In this document: positions 54,561 through 63,252 of the stretch, piece by piece
Position numbering within the stretch: the stretch's first letter is position 1
Layout of the letters: every line of letters begins with the position of its first letter
Source: JAAYOS01 sp050950785
GTDB taxonomy: Bacteria; Bacillota; Clostridia; Oscillospirales; JAAYOS01
DNA length: 64,000 bases
NCBI GenBank assembly: GCA_050950785.1
Contig: JBMNIG010000001.1
Span: 23,610 to 87,609 of the forward strand
Reading direction: 5' to 3'
The notes under the pieces: model-generated
Databases searched by the model: none
The model's input: the letters and a program-made list of their open reading frames with translations, nothing else
What the model was told of the DNA's origin: nothing
Translations under genes and position numbers: made by a program

Positions 54561-57029
54561 ATGCCTAAATCCCTATATATTAGCCCGGAGGAAGTTCGAA
54601 AACCTGGAAAAATCACATTTAACGACATTCCGGTAAACAGTTATAACAAAACAATCGAGGAGGAAAAATCCCGCTATACTAACGAGGACTTTGTGAGGAT
54701 TTTCCGCGACATAGCAATACTCCGTGAGTTTGAGTCCATGCTGACTCAGATTAAGACCCAGGGCGTATATAACGGAGTTGAGACCACATATCCTGGTCCT
54801 GCTCACCTGTCTTTGGGACAGGAAGCGGCAGCAGTTGGTCAGGCATATCTGCTTGGCACAGATGATTTCATCTTTGGCAGTCACAGAAGCCACAGTGAGA
54901 TTTTGGCTAAGTCGCTTTCGGCAATCCATAAACTATCTGATAGCGAGCTTATGAACATAATGGAGAATTTCCTTGAAGGAAAGACATTACGCGCCGTCCA
55001 AAAGGTAAGTAAGGCTGACAATGTAAAAGAGCTTGCCATTGAGTTTATTCTCTATGGAACGTTAACGGAAATATTTGCACGTGAAAATGGTTTCCATATG
55101 GGTATGGGCGGATCGATGCACGCGTTCTTCCTGCCCTTCGGAGTCTATCCAAACAACGCTATCGTAGGTGGATCCGCTACCATCGCAGCAGGCGCTGCAC
55201 TTTACAAGAAGGTCAACGACAAGAACGGAATCGTGATCGCTAATATAGGCGATGGATCTCTTGGCTGCGGACCTGTTTGGGAAGCGCTGAACTTTGCTGC
55301 TATGGATCAGTACAGAACTCTTTGGGAAGAGAGCAAGCGCGGCGGAATGCCGATACTCTTCAATATATTCAACAACGGATACGGCATGGGTGGACAAACA
55401 CGCGGTGAAACCATGGCATATGATATGCTTGCCAGAATTGGTGCCGGTATCAGCCCCACTCAGCTACACGCTGAGCGCGTCGATGGATACAATCCGTTGG
55501 CAGTTATTGACGCTATGGAGCGGAAGCTAAAAGTACTTCGCGAGGGCGATGGACCAGTTCTCCTTGACGTCATAACCTATCGTCTTGTAGGCCACTCAAC
55601 ATCCGATCAGAATGCCTATAGAACTAAGGAAGAAATTGATGCATGGCGCGGCGTCGATCCAATAGTCACATATCGTGAGCAGCTTGTAAAGGCTGACATC
55701 GCTGCCGATAGCAAGTTTGAAGACATTTTACAGGAGACAGTTGAGCGCATGACCCGCGTATGCAAGTGGGCCTCAGACTTTGAGATATCACCTTATGTAG
55801 ATTTCAAGAAAGATCCTGCTGCAATTGAGAGAATAATGTTCTCCAATGAGAGAGTAGAATCCTTTGGTGACCAAGAGCCCGCGGTCAATGGACCGAAAAC
55901 AGACTGCTCAAGATATGTACAGAATCAGAAAAAAGAGCGCGCTGCCGTCGTGGATGGAAAAGCAGTTAGCAAGATGAGACAGTACAATATCCGTGATGCT
56001 ATATTTGAGCCCATTATTGACAAGTACTATGAGGACTCGACCCTTATCTCATACGGTGAGGATGTTCGTGACTGGGGCGGAGCGTTTGCTGTCTATCGTG
56101 GACTTGCAGATGTTATCCCGTATTCAAGACTTTTCAACGCACCTATCTCTGAGGCTGCCATTGTCGGCTCGGCGGTGGGATACGGAATGTGTGGAGGACG
56201 CGCGATCGTAGAGCTTATGTACGCCGACTTTATAGGCAGAGCCGGAGATGAAATCTTCAACCAGCTGTCCAAATGGCAGGCCATGAGTGCGGGGATATTG
56301 AAAATGCCTGTGGTGCTCAGAGTATCAGTCGGCTCCAAATACGGTGCACAGCACTCGCAGGATTGGGTTGCACTTTGTGCGCATATCCCGGGTCTCAAGG
56401 TATGCTTCCCGGCAACACCTTATGAGGCAAAAGGTCTGATGACAGCCGCTTTGAATGGCACCGACCCTGTTGTCTTCTTCGAAAGTCAGCGCATCTATGA
56501 TATGGGCGAGCAGTTCCATGAAGGCGGAGTGCCGACAGAGCCATACGAAATTCGATTCGGAGATACAAATGTTGTACGGACAGGAAATGACATTACGATC
56601 CTGACTATTGGTGCAACCTTGTATAGAGCTATAGAAGCTGCTGATGAGCTAAAAGAGAAGTATGGGCTAGAGGCTGAGGTAATCAATCTTCACAGCTTGG
56701 TGCCTCTTGATTATACGAAGATCATCGAGTCGGTAAAGAAGACCGGCAGAGTAGTTTTGACGTCTGACGCAGTTGCACGCGGCTCATTCCTAAAGGACGT
56801 TGCTCAGAGTATTAGTGAACTATGCTTCGACTATCTGGATGCACCGCCGGTAGTGGTAGGAGCCCAAAACTGGATCACACCTCCCTTTGAGTTCGACGAG
56901 GAGTTTTTCCCGCAGGCGTCCTGGATCCTTGACGCGATCAACGAGAAGATCCTGCCTTTGAAGGGGCATGTTCCAACCGTAAGTTTTACCGATTCTGAGC
57001 AGATTCGCAAAGCTAAATTCGGTGTGTGA
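54561..57029 (+). CDS. 2-oxoacid dehydrogenase E1, fused alpha and beta subunits
   Basis: The 822-residue protein joins an E1-alpha part (residues about 40-445; EMBL features FGSHRSHSEILAK, GMGGSMHAF, thiamine-diphosphate motif GDGSLGCG...FNNGYGMG, VGHSTSDQNAYR) to an E1-beta part (about 475-815; ISYGEDVRDWGGAFAVYRGL, NAPISEAAIVGSAVGYGM with the catalytic Glu, FPATPYEAKGLM). The gap between GDG and NN is about 13 residues longer than in usual E1-alpha (EESKRGGM insert). Fused E1 proteins of this type resemble pyruvate, acetoin or branched-chain enzymes; substrate is unknown. Last gene of the cluster, ending before a terminator. Confidence 0.93.
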   Translation: MPKSLYISPEEVRKPGKITFNDIPVNSYNKTIEEEKSRYTNEDFVRIFRDIAILREFESMLTQIKTQGVYNGVETTYPGPAHLSLGQEAAAVGQAYLLGTDDFIFGSHRSHSEILAKSLSAIHKLSDSELMNIMENFLEGKTLRAVQKVSKADNVKELAIEFILYGTLTEIFARENGFHMGMGGSMHAFFLPFGVYPNNAIVGGSATIAAGAALYKKVNDKNGIVIANIGDGSLGCGPVWEALNFAAMDQYRTLWEESKRGGMPILFNIFNNGYGMGGQTRGETMAYDMLARIGAGISPTQLHAERVDGYNPLAVIDAMERKLKVLREGDGPVLLDVITYRLVGHSTSDQNAYRTKEEIDAWRGVDPIVTYREQLVKADIAADSKFEDILQETVERMTRVCKWASDFEISPYVDFKKDPAAIERIMFSNERVESFGDQEPAVNGPKTDCSRYVQNQKKERAAVVDGKAVSKMRQYNIRDAIFEPIIDKYYEDSTLISYGEDVRDWGGAFAVYRGLADVIPYSRLFNAPISEAAIVGSAVGYGMCGGRAIVELMYADFIGRAGDEIFNQLSKWQAMSAGILKMPVVLRVSVGSKYGAQHSQDWVALCAHIPGLKVCFPATPYEAKGLMTAALNGTDPVVFFESQRIYDMGEQFHEGGVPTEPYEIRFGDTNVVRTGNDITILTIGATLYRAIEAADELKEKYGLEAEVINLHSLVPLDYTKIIESVKKTGRVVLTSDAVARGSFLKDVAQSISELCFDYLDAPPVVVGAQNWITPPFEFDEEFFPQASWILDAINEKILPLKGHVPTVSFTDSEQIRKAKFGV

Positions 57030-57056
57030 TTCAAACACCTCTCCTTCCAAATCTTA

Positions 57057-57095
57057 GAAAAGACGGTCCCAAACATCAATTGGGGCCGCCTTTTC
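57057..57095 (+). terminator. Terminator of the aldolase-E1 cluster
   Basis: Arms AAAGACGGTCCCAA and TTGGGGCCGCCTTT (two G-T type mismatches) followed by TTTTC. Confidence 0.8.
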
Positions 57096-57246
57096 ATTAA
57101 TTTCGTTTAATTTGCCTATGTCTTTTTAGACGAAAATGTACTAAAATAGTATATGTGATATTTATTTATGGATATTTGCAGATGTTTGAATTATTAAAAT
57201 CAACAAAATCTATTTAATGCTGAATATCCGGCACTGGAGGAAGTCA

Positions 57247-57528
57247 TTGGATAAAAACGTCAAAAAGAAATCTATATATTCAAAAACCAATCCGATAATG
57301 CCGGATGAACCTGACTGTGTCCACCTAACAGAGCGCTACAAATGTAATCTGCTTCAGGTCAAGCATTGTCTGGGTCACATGTGTACATTTTGTCAGACCG
57401 CATATGAGCGGGGAAAGGCACATAAAAAATGGCTTGATGCCATGAATGCCATGTCGGAAGAAAATCAACTTAGGATTGCAAGTGTATACTACAGCGGAAG
57501 AATGCCTTGGAAGAATGCAGATAGTTGA
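57247..57528 (+). CDS. Small Cys-rich hypothetical protein
   Basis: TTG 57247 follows GGAGG (57236-57240). The 93-residue product is basic at the start and has the cluster C-NLLQVKH-C-LGHM-C-TF-C-QT, four Cys and a His that could hold zinc or an Fe-S centre. I know proteins with 'HCLG..C.F..' of this size from other Clostridia but no function. It stands alone between two terminators. Confidence 0.6.
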   Translation: MDKNVKKKSIYSKTNPIMPDEPDCVHLTERYKCNLLQVKHCLGHMCTFCQTAYERGKAHKKWLDAMNAMSEENQLRIASVYYSGRMPWKNADS

Positions 57529-57673
57529 TAGCGGCTTATAAGTGTAATATTACGACCGTGCATAGTATAGTTTTTGACGATTGGATGGAAATCCTGGTTA
57601 CACAGGATTTTCTAATGTTTTTAGAGATTTTCGATGATTAGTTCATTAGGCAGTTTTTGGGAAAGGATAAGAT

Positions 57674-58174
57674 ATGTTTCAAATCAATGATATTATTATT
57701 TACGGGACTGAGGGAGTATGTAAAATTGATGATATTTCTGAAAAGCGTATAGATGATAAGACGATGGAGTATTATGTACTTAAACCGCTATATCAAAACA
57801 GGGCAGTAGTATACGTTCCGAAAAACAGTAAAAAATTGACTTCTAGAATGCGTAATGTTCTCACATTATATGAGGTAAACGAGCTGATACGAGAGTTTGC
57901 AAATATCGACTCCATTGATATAGCCGATACACGGGCTCGAAAGCAAACTTATCAACAGATCCTGCAAACCTGCGATTATCGTGAGTTGACAAGACTGGTA
58001 AAGACCTTGCACTATCAGAGGCTCGAAGCAGAAGAGGGTGGCAAGAAGCTGCCGATGTGGGAGGATCGTGTAAGGAAGGAAGCGGAGAAGGTTCTCTTTA
58101 GTGAGTTTGCTTATGTCTTGAAAATTGAACCTGAGCAGGTACTGGAATATATTGAGTCGATGACTAAATCATAA
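57674..58174 (+). CDS. CarD/CdnL-like transcriptional regulator
   Basis: The 166-residue protein has the CarD RNA-polymerase-interacting domain (FQINDIIIYGTEGVCKIDDI, YYVLKPLYQNRAVVYVP) and the helical C-terminal domain with DNA-contact residues (YQQILQTCDYRELTRLVKTLH...RVRKEAEKVLFSEFAYVLKI). These proteins bind the beta subunit and stabilise open complexes at promoters. ATG 57674 follows GGATAAG-type sequence. Confidence 0.9.
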   Translation: MFQINDIIIYGTEGVCKIDDISEKRIDDKTMEYYVLKPLYQNRAVVYVPKNSKKLTSRMRNVLTLYEVNELIREFANIDSIDIADTRARKQTYQQILQTCDYRELTRLVKTLHYQRLEAEEGGKKLPMWEDRVRKEAEKVLFSEFAYVLKIEPEQVLEYIESMTKS

Positions 58175-58185
58175 GAAATTATGGG

Positions 58186-58357
58186 GACGGTTTTACTGTC
58201 TTAGTTAAACTCCAAGACAGTAGAGCCGTCCGGTTCGTTATATTAGCATTATCTCCAAGGCAATAGAACGGTCCTTCGCCTTATTAACGCTAACTCCAAG
58301 GCAACAGAGCAGACCTTTTATCATATTGGCACCAACTCCAAAGCAACAGAACCGTCC
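58186..58357. repeat. REP-like repeats, four copies with a terminal hairpin
   Basis: The core CTCCAAGGCAACAGAACCGTCC (with small changes) occurs four times, starting near 58210, 58253, 58294 and 58336, period 41-43 bp. The first copy pairs with the preceding GGGACGGTTTTACTGTCTT to make a long hairpin (arms of 18 bp, 16 matching). Sequences beginning GGGGACGGTTCT are known as dispersed palindromic elements in Clostridia. Confidence 0.8.
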
Positions 58358-58438
58358 ATCTGTCTTAAAAATAAAATTTCAGATATTTCTGTTTTAAAAA
58401 ATAACAGGCCGGTAATAATAATTATCGGAGGTGCGCAA

Positions 58439-58651
58439 ATGAACACAGGAACTGTCAAATGGTTTAATGCAGAAAAAGGCTATGGCTTCATCTCAAATGA
58501 CGATGGAGGCGAAGATGTATTTGTTCATTACTCAGATATTGTTTCACAGGGATATAAAACTCTGGCAGATGGTCAGAAAGTGACATATAATATCGAGACA
58601 GATACACGAAACGGAAAAGTCAGGGCGACTAATGTAACAGTTGTACAGTAA
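58439..58651 (+). CDS. Cold-shock protein (CspA family)
   Basis: The 70-residue protein has the complete cold-shock domain: GTVKWFNAEKGYGFIS (RNP1-type KGYGFI), EDVFVHYSDI (RNP2 VFVHY) and the C-terminal KVRATNVTVV. It is an RNA/DNA-binding chaperone. ATG 58439 follows GGAGG. Confidence 0.96.
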   Translation: MNTGTVKWFNAEKGYGFISNDDGGEDVFVHYSDIVSQGYKTLADGQKVTYNIETDTRNGKVRATNVTVVQ

Positions 58652-58672
58652 GTCAGTTTTAGCGAAAAGAAG

Positions 58673-58714
58673 GGTAGTACAGTTTTATACTGCACTACCT
58701 TTCCTTCCTTTTTT
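58673..58714 (+). terminator. Terminator of the cold-shock gene
   Basis: Arms GGTAGTACAGT and ACTGCACTACC (one mismatch), then a pyrimidine run ending in TTTTTT. Confidence 0.85.
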
Positions 58715-58867
58715 GTTGAATTATATGCTAACTAAAACAAATATGGTATAATAAGACCAATCAACCAATCATTGCCAGATTATTGTAAATTAAATTTTCG
58801 ATCATCTCCCTGTCATAAACAACATTTATTGAAAAACTGCAAAATTATCATAAGGAGCGAGATAGTC

Positions 58868-59808
58868 ATGTTGAATGAAATTGACGCAAAGCTCAAAGAA
58901 GCGGAGCAAAATGCTCATCGACTTGATAAAATCGAAGCCATGCTTGAAAGCTTGAGAGCTGACAAAATGGAACTGGAGCGAAAAAAGCATCATTTACAAA
59001 GGGAAATGGAAAAGGAACAGCTTGATGTTGACAAGTTGGAAAACAACGGGCTTGTAGGGTTGTTTTACATGGTGCTGGGAAAGCATGGTGAAAAATTGGA
59101 GAAAGAAAAATCCGAAGCGCTTGCGGCAAAACTCAAATATGATCAGTCGGTCAAAGAGTTGGATGAGGTAACTGCAGAGATTGATAAGCTAAGGACAGAA
59201 AAGATGAAGTATAAGGATAGTCACAATATTTACAATACCTTATACTCGCAGAAGAAGGAAATGGTGAAGAAATCCGGCACCAAAGCGTCTGAGGACATTC
59301 TTGACCTTGAGGCGCAACTTCGGTCCGAAGAAAATATGCTCAAGGAGGTCCGGGAAGCGATTGATGCGGGAAAATCAGCTCTAGCATATTTAGACAGGGC
59401 AGGTGAACATCTTGGTAGTGCCAGAAGTTATGGTGTGTGGGATATGCTTGGCGGAGGTTTGTTAGCAGACATTGCTAAGCACTCTCATATCGATGATGCA
59501 AAGTCTGCCGTTGAAGCTGCACAGTCTAAGCTTCGCAAATTCAAAACTGAGCTAGCCGATATAGATATATCCCAGGACATACGCATTGAAACCGATGGGT
59601 TTGCAAAGTTTTGCTGACTTTTTCTTCGATGGGCTTATTGCCGACTGGTCGATTGCAGAACAGAATAGCCCAATCACAGTGGAGTGTCAGCAATGCAGCA
59701 GGAACGGTAAACAGTGTATTGAGAAAGCTTGAAACAATGGAAAGGGAGACTAACTCTAAAATTTCCAATATAAAAGCCGAAATAAAAAGATTGATATTGG
59801 AGTCGTAG
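58868..59808 (+). pseudogene. Coiled-coil protein, C-terminus broken by two frameshifts
   Basis: ATG 58868 after AAGGAGCG. The first 250 residues are mostly charged coiled coil (KEAEQNAHRLDKIEAMLES, ADKMELERKKHHLQ) around a short hydrophobic region (NGLVGLFYMVLG) and a small loop ARSYGVWDMLGGGLLADIAKHS. A stop at 59617 is caused by one extra T (AGTTTTGC at 59599-59606); the next frame reads ADFFFDGLIADW; a second extra base near 59650 leads to QNRIAQSQWSVSNAAGTVNSVLRKLETMERE, the expected end at 59808. I do not know its function; homologues of this type appear widely in Clostridia as uncharacterised proteins. Confidence 0.75.
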
Positions 59809-59956
59809 GTTTATTCAAGGACATGATTAATTGCATAATGGTCGCTTAATGTTAAACACAGTAAAAAACCTTCATAACTGGTTGAAATAGATAAATTACA
59901 GGAATATAATTAGAATAAATTAGCAAAAGGACAACAAATGAAGGGGGCGATCGGTT

Positions 59957-60978
59957 ATGTTAACAGAGAAAGATAATTATTTGATGCTCTTAAGAGGCGA
60001 ACAGCCTGAATGGGTTCCTATGTACACTTTTGGTGCTCCTCCTGGTTCGAACATTATAGTGCCAAACCAGATGGTTGAACCTCCCATCCTAAGCGAATTT
60101 CGAAGTAAAGGCGGAGGAAAGGACGTCTGGGGTGTTGAGTTCGTTTCCTACTAAAGAGACTGGCAACGCTCTGATACCCAAACCGGGGGATTTTATACTT
60201 AAGGATATCCGTAAGTGGAGGGATGTGATAAAAGCACCCGATATTTCAGGTATCGACTGGGAAACGATGATCAAAAAGCAAATGGAGGAGCTGAATGTGG
60301 ATCGCTCGCAGACAGCAATCGCATTCAATATGCACTTTGGTTACTTCCAACAGCTAATGGCTTTTATGGGGTTCAACGAAGGTCTGTGTGCGATGTATGA
60401 AGAGCCAGAAGAGGTTTATGAGCTTTTTGATCATCTATGCACCTTCTACTGCACGATCGCTGAAAAAACACTACCGTATTACCAACCTGATGTTCTCGTG
60501 CTAATGGATGACACCGCAGCCTGGAACAGTCCTTTTATATCTCCGAAGATGTATCATGACCTTGTATTGCCCTTCCATGATAGGCAAGCTAAATTTGGTC
60601 GCGATCTTGGAATTCCAATAACGATGCACAACTGTGGGAAAAGTGAGTGCTTTATTGAGGATTGGCTTTCTATAGGGGTTTGTATGTGGGACCCTGCTCA
60701 AACATGCAATGATTTGGATGGTGTCAAAAAGAAGTACGGCAACAAACTGGTTATAGCAGGGGGTTGGGATGCCCGCGGTGTTCTTGCATCCCCAGATGTC
60801 ACCGAAGAGCAGATCCGAGATTCTGTACAGGAAGTGATGGATCGCCTGGCTCCTGGCGGTGGTTACGCATTTTGCGGAGGATTCCTAGGTCCACTTGATG
60901 ACCCCGAGGTAATACGAAAGAACGGTATGCTTTTTTAAGGCTGTAAATGAGATTGGACGAAACTTTTATAAAAACTGA
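59957..60978 (+). pseudogene. Uroporphyrinogen-decarboxylase-like methyltransferase (MtaA/CmuA type), two frameshifts
   Basis: ATG 59957 follows AAGGGGGCG. Removing one T at 60144-60146 joins GGGKDVWGVEFV to TKETGNALIPKPGDF, and removing one T from the TTTTTT at 60931-60936 replaces the early stop by the tail MLFKAVNEIGRNFYKN, ending at 60978. The rebuilt protein of about 340 residues has HNCGKSE (H-x-C zinc site) and the later Cys in AFCGGFLG, which mark the corrinoid methyltransferase branch, not the heme enzyme. No corrinoid protein gene is adjacent. Both lesions are +1 in T-runs. Confidence 0.85.
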
Positions 60979-61096
60979 GATTACATACAACGTTACTGTC
61001 TAGATCTGCTATTAAACGAGGTCAAAATCCGAGAACATTAAACACCTAAATCGCTTGTCAATGATGCTTTTTCTGTAACGTCTTCAAAAAGTTGAA

Positions 61097-61137
61097 AAAT
61101 CAGGACCGCCCACATCATAAGTGAGTGATCCTGATTT
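61097..61137 (-). terminator. Terminator of the transketolase genes
   Basis: Arms AAATCAGGA (61097-61105) and TCCTGATTT (61129-61137); read on the minus strand the hairpin is followed by TTTTTC. It lies just after the end of the C-terminal subunit gene. Confidence 0.75.
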
Positions 61138-61150
61138 TATGTTTATCAAA

Positions 61151-62116
61151 TTAATTCATGTTTAAGAGCTGCAGCTTTTTGTTTAACATTTCTCTTGCGG
61201 TTTTTTCGATGTTTTCAGCACAGAGGCCAAACTGCTTAAGCAGTGCTGCTGCAGGACCTGAGTGTCCAAATACATCGTTTACGCCTATGCGCTTTACAGG
61301 CACAGGATAATTTTCGGAAAGTACTGAGCAAACTGCTTCGCCAACCCGCCAATAATGCTGTGCTCTTCTACAGTCAGTACTTTGCCCGTTTTCTTTGCTG
61401 CGCTAATAATTAGATCGGCATCGATTGGCTTGATAGTATGGATGTTTATAACCTGAGCACTAATATCCTGCTTTGCCAACATCTCAGCAGCATCAAGTGC
61501 TTCGGACACCATAAGGCCAGTAGCGACAATGGTTATATCGGTGCCGTCTCTTAGTACAATGCCTTTGCCCAACTCAAATTTGTAGTCGGGATTGTCATTG
61601 ATAACTGGTGCTGCATTCGGCCAAACCTCATATATACAGGACCAACATATTCGTAAGCAGCTTTTACTGCTGCACGGGCTTCAACATCATCACTTGGGCA
61701 AATAACGACCATCCCGGGAATTGAGCGCATGGTAGCAAAGTCTTCGTTACACTGGTGGCTTGCGCCGTCTTCACCGACGCTTATTCCGCCGTGTGTGGCG
61801 CCAATTTTAACATTGAGATGGGGGTAACCAATTGTGTTACGTATCTGTTCAAAAGCCCTGCCTGCTGCAAACATAGCAAAGGTGCTGGCAAAGGGCACAT
61901 AACCGACGGTTGAGAGCCCACCTGCAACGCACATCATGTTGGCTTCGGCTATACCGCAGTTAATATGGCGATCAGGGAATTCCTTTTTGAAAGTCCCGGT
62001 CTTAGTTGCACCCGCTAGATCCGCATCTAAGACAATTAAATTGGAATGTTTTCGTCCTAGTTCCACAAGGGCGGAGCCGTAACTTTCCGTGTTGCTATCT
62101 TCTTGACTTCGCTCAT
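61151..62116 (-). pseudogene. Transketolase C-terminal subunit, several frameshifts
   Basis: ATG 62116 overlaps the upstream subunit's stop (ATGA). Three open pieces rebuild one protein of about 320 residues: ELGRKHSNLIVLDADLAGATKTGTF, FAAGRAFEQIRNTIGYP, GATHGGISVGEDGASHQ (pyrimidine domain with the thiamine Glu in GIAEANM), then GKGIVLRDGTDITIVATG. Missing single bases near 62090, 61612 and 61340 break it; restoring them leads through VLSENYP to LLNMN and the stop at 61151. All are -1 in or next to base runs. Intact, it would form the two-subunit transketolase common in Clostridia. Confidence 0.85.
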
Positions 62117-62962
62117 TTCAACACCTCCGCTGCGGCTGCCTGACTAAGTTCATCTATGGCCGTCTTATACTCATCATCGTTTGGAGCTTTGCCGTGCCAG
62201 GCTGCTTTGTTTTCCATATAACTGATGCCTTGCCCTTTATGGTCTTCATTAGGATTGCACTTGGATTACCCTTTGTATTTCGGGCTGTGTTAAACGCTTG
62301 TTCAAGCTCTTCGAAGCTGTGACCGTCTACTTCAAACACGGCGTATCCAAATGCCTCTAACTTTTCTCTGATTGGGATATGGGTTCATGACATCTGTTAT
62401 TGCACCATCTATTTGAGATTGTTGTTGTCAATTATTATGCAGAGGTTGTCAAGACTGTAGTGGGCTCCGAACATAAGAGCTTCCCAGACTTGACCTTCCT
62501 GCAGTTCTCCATCGCCCAACAGTGCGTAAACGCGTTCAGGGCCTCCTCGTTTTTTTAGGCCGAGTGCCATACCACAAGCTGTGCTAACGCCTTGACCGAG
62601 GCTGCCGGTCGACATATCGACACCGGGGACCGATGTCATGCTTGGATGCCCCTGCAGATAGCTGTCAATGTGGCGGAACGTGGAAGATCTTCAACAGGGA
62701 AAAAGCCACGATTGGCAAGAACTGAGTAAAGTCCGGGCGAGCAGTGCCCCTTGCTCAGTACAAATCGGTCTCTATTATCCATTTTTGGGTTTTCGGGATC
62801 GATATTCATTTCCCTGAAGTACAGGTAGGTAAACACTTCGGCTGAGGAAAGGCTTCCTCCGGATGTCCGGCTTTTGCACCGTTATGTGCTCTCGATAATG
62901 CCGACGCGCACCCGACGAGCCATTTCAACAAGTTGTTTTTTTACAGCGGTATCTATGAGAAT
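62113..62962 (-). pseudogene. Transketolase N-terminal subunit, many frameshifts
   Basis: Pieces in all three frames give the thiamine-binding subunit: EMARRVRVGIIEST, HNGAKAGHPGG, EVFTYLYFREMNIDPENP, LSKGHCSPGLYSVLANRGFFPVEDLP, HPSMTSVPGVDMSTGSLGQG, LLGDGELQEGQVWEA...DNNNL (thiamine motif), FEVDGHSFEEL, AILMKTIKGKG. At least six indels are needed to read through (near 62884, 62856, 62674, 62415, 62385 and 62236). No ATG fits the expected start; ATT at 62962 or ATG at 62923 are possible. The gene is either decayed or poorly sequenced. Confidence 0.85.
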
Positions 62963-62980
62963 ACCCCCCTTATCAAAGTT

Positions 62981-63024
62981 TTGACATTGACAACAATTAT
63001 ACAACAAAACAGGCAATCAGACAA
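62981..63024 (-). promoter_or_regulatory. Predicted promoter and repressor site of the transketolase genes
   Basis: On the minus strand: TTGTCT (63024-63019), 17-bp spacer, TATAAT (63001-62996), followed by TGTTGTCAATGTCAA (read 62995-62981) which repeats TGTCAA twice at a 6-bp interval. The divergent DeoR gene suggests that this is its operator. TGACAA/TTGTCA words also occur in the promoter at 47056. Confidence 0.55.
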
Positions 63025-63252
63025 GACAATAATTCCAAATATGACAATTTGAATTTATCTTTATCTTTTTTTGATAATATATTCTTATAAAATATACTTT
63101 GGTATGAAGCTACAATTTGCATCAGCCGCAGCTAGGATCATTAGTAATAATATTGACAAACCACTCTTATTTCGGTAAAATCAATAACATAGCATGTTGA
63201 ATTAATTGGTTTCCCTTTGGAATTGAAATATATAACTGAAAGGAAGAATTAC

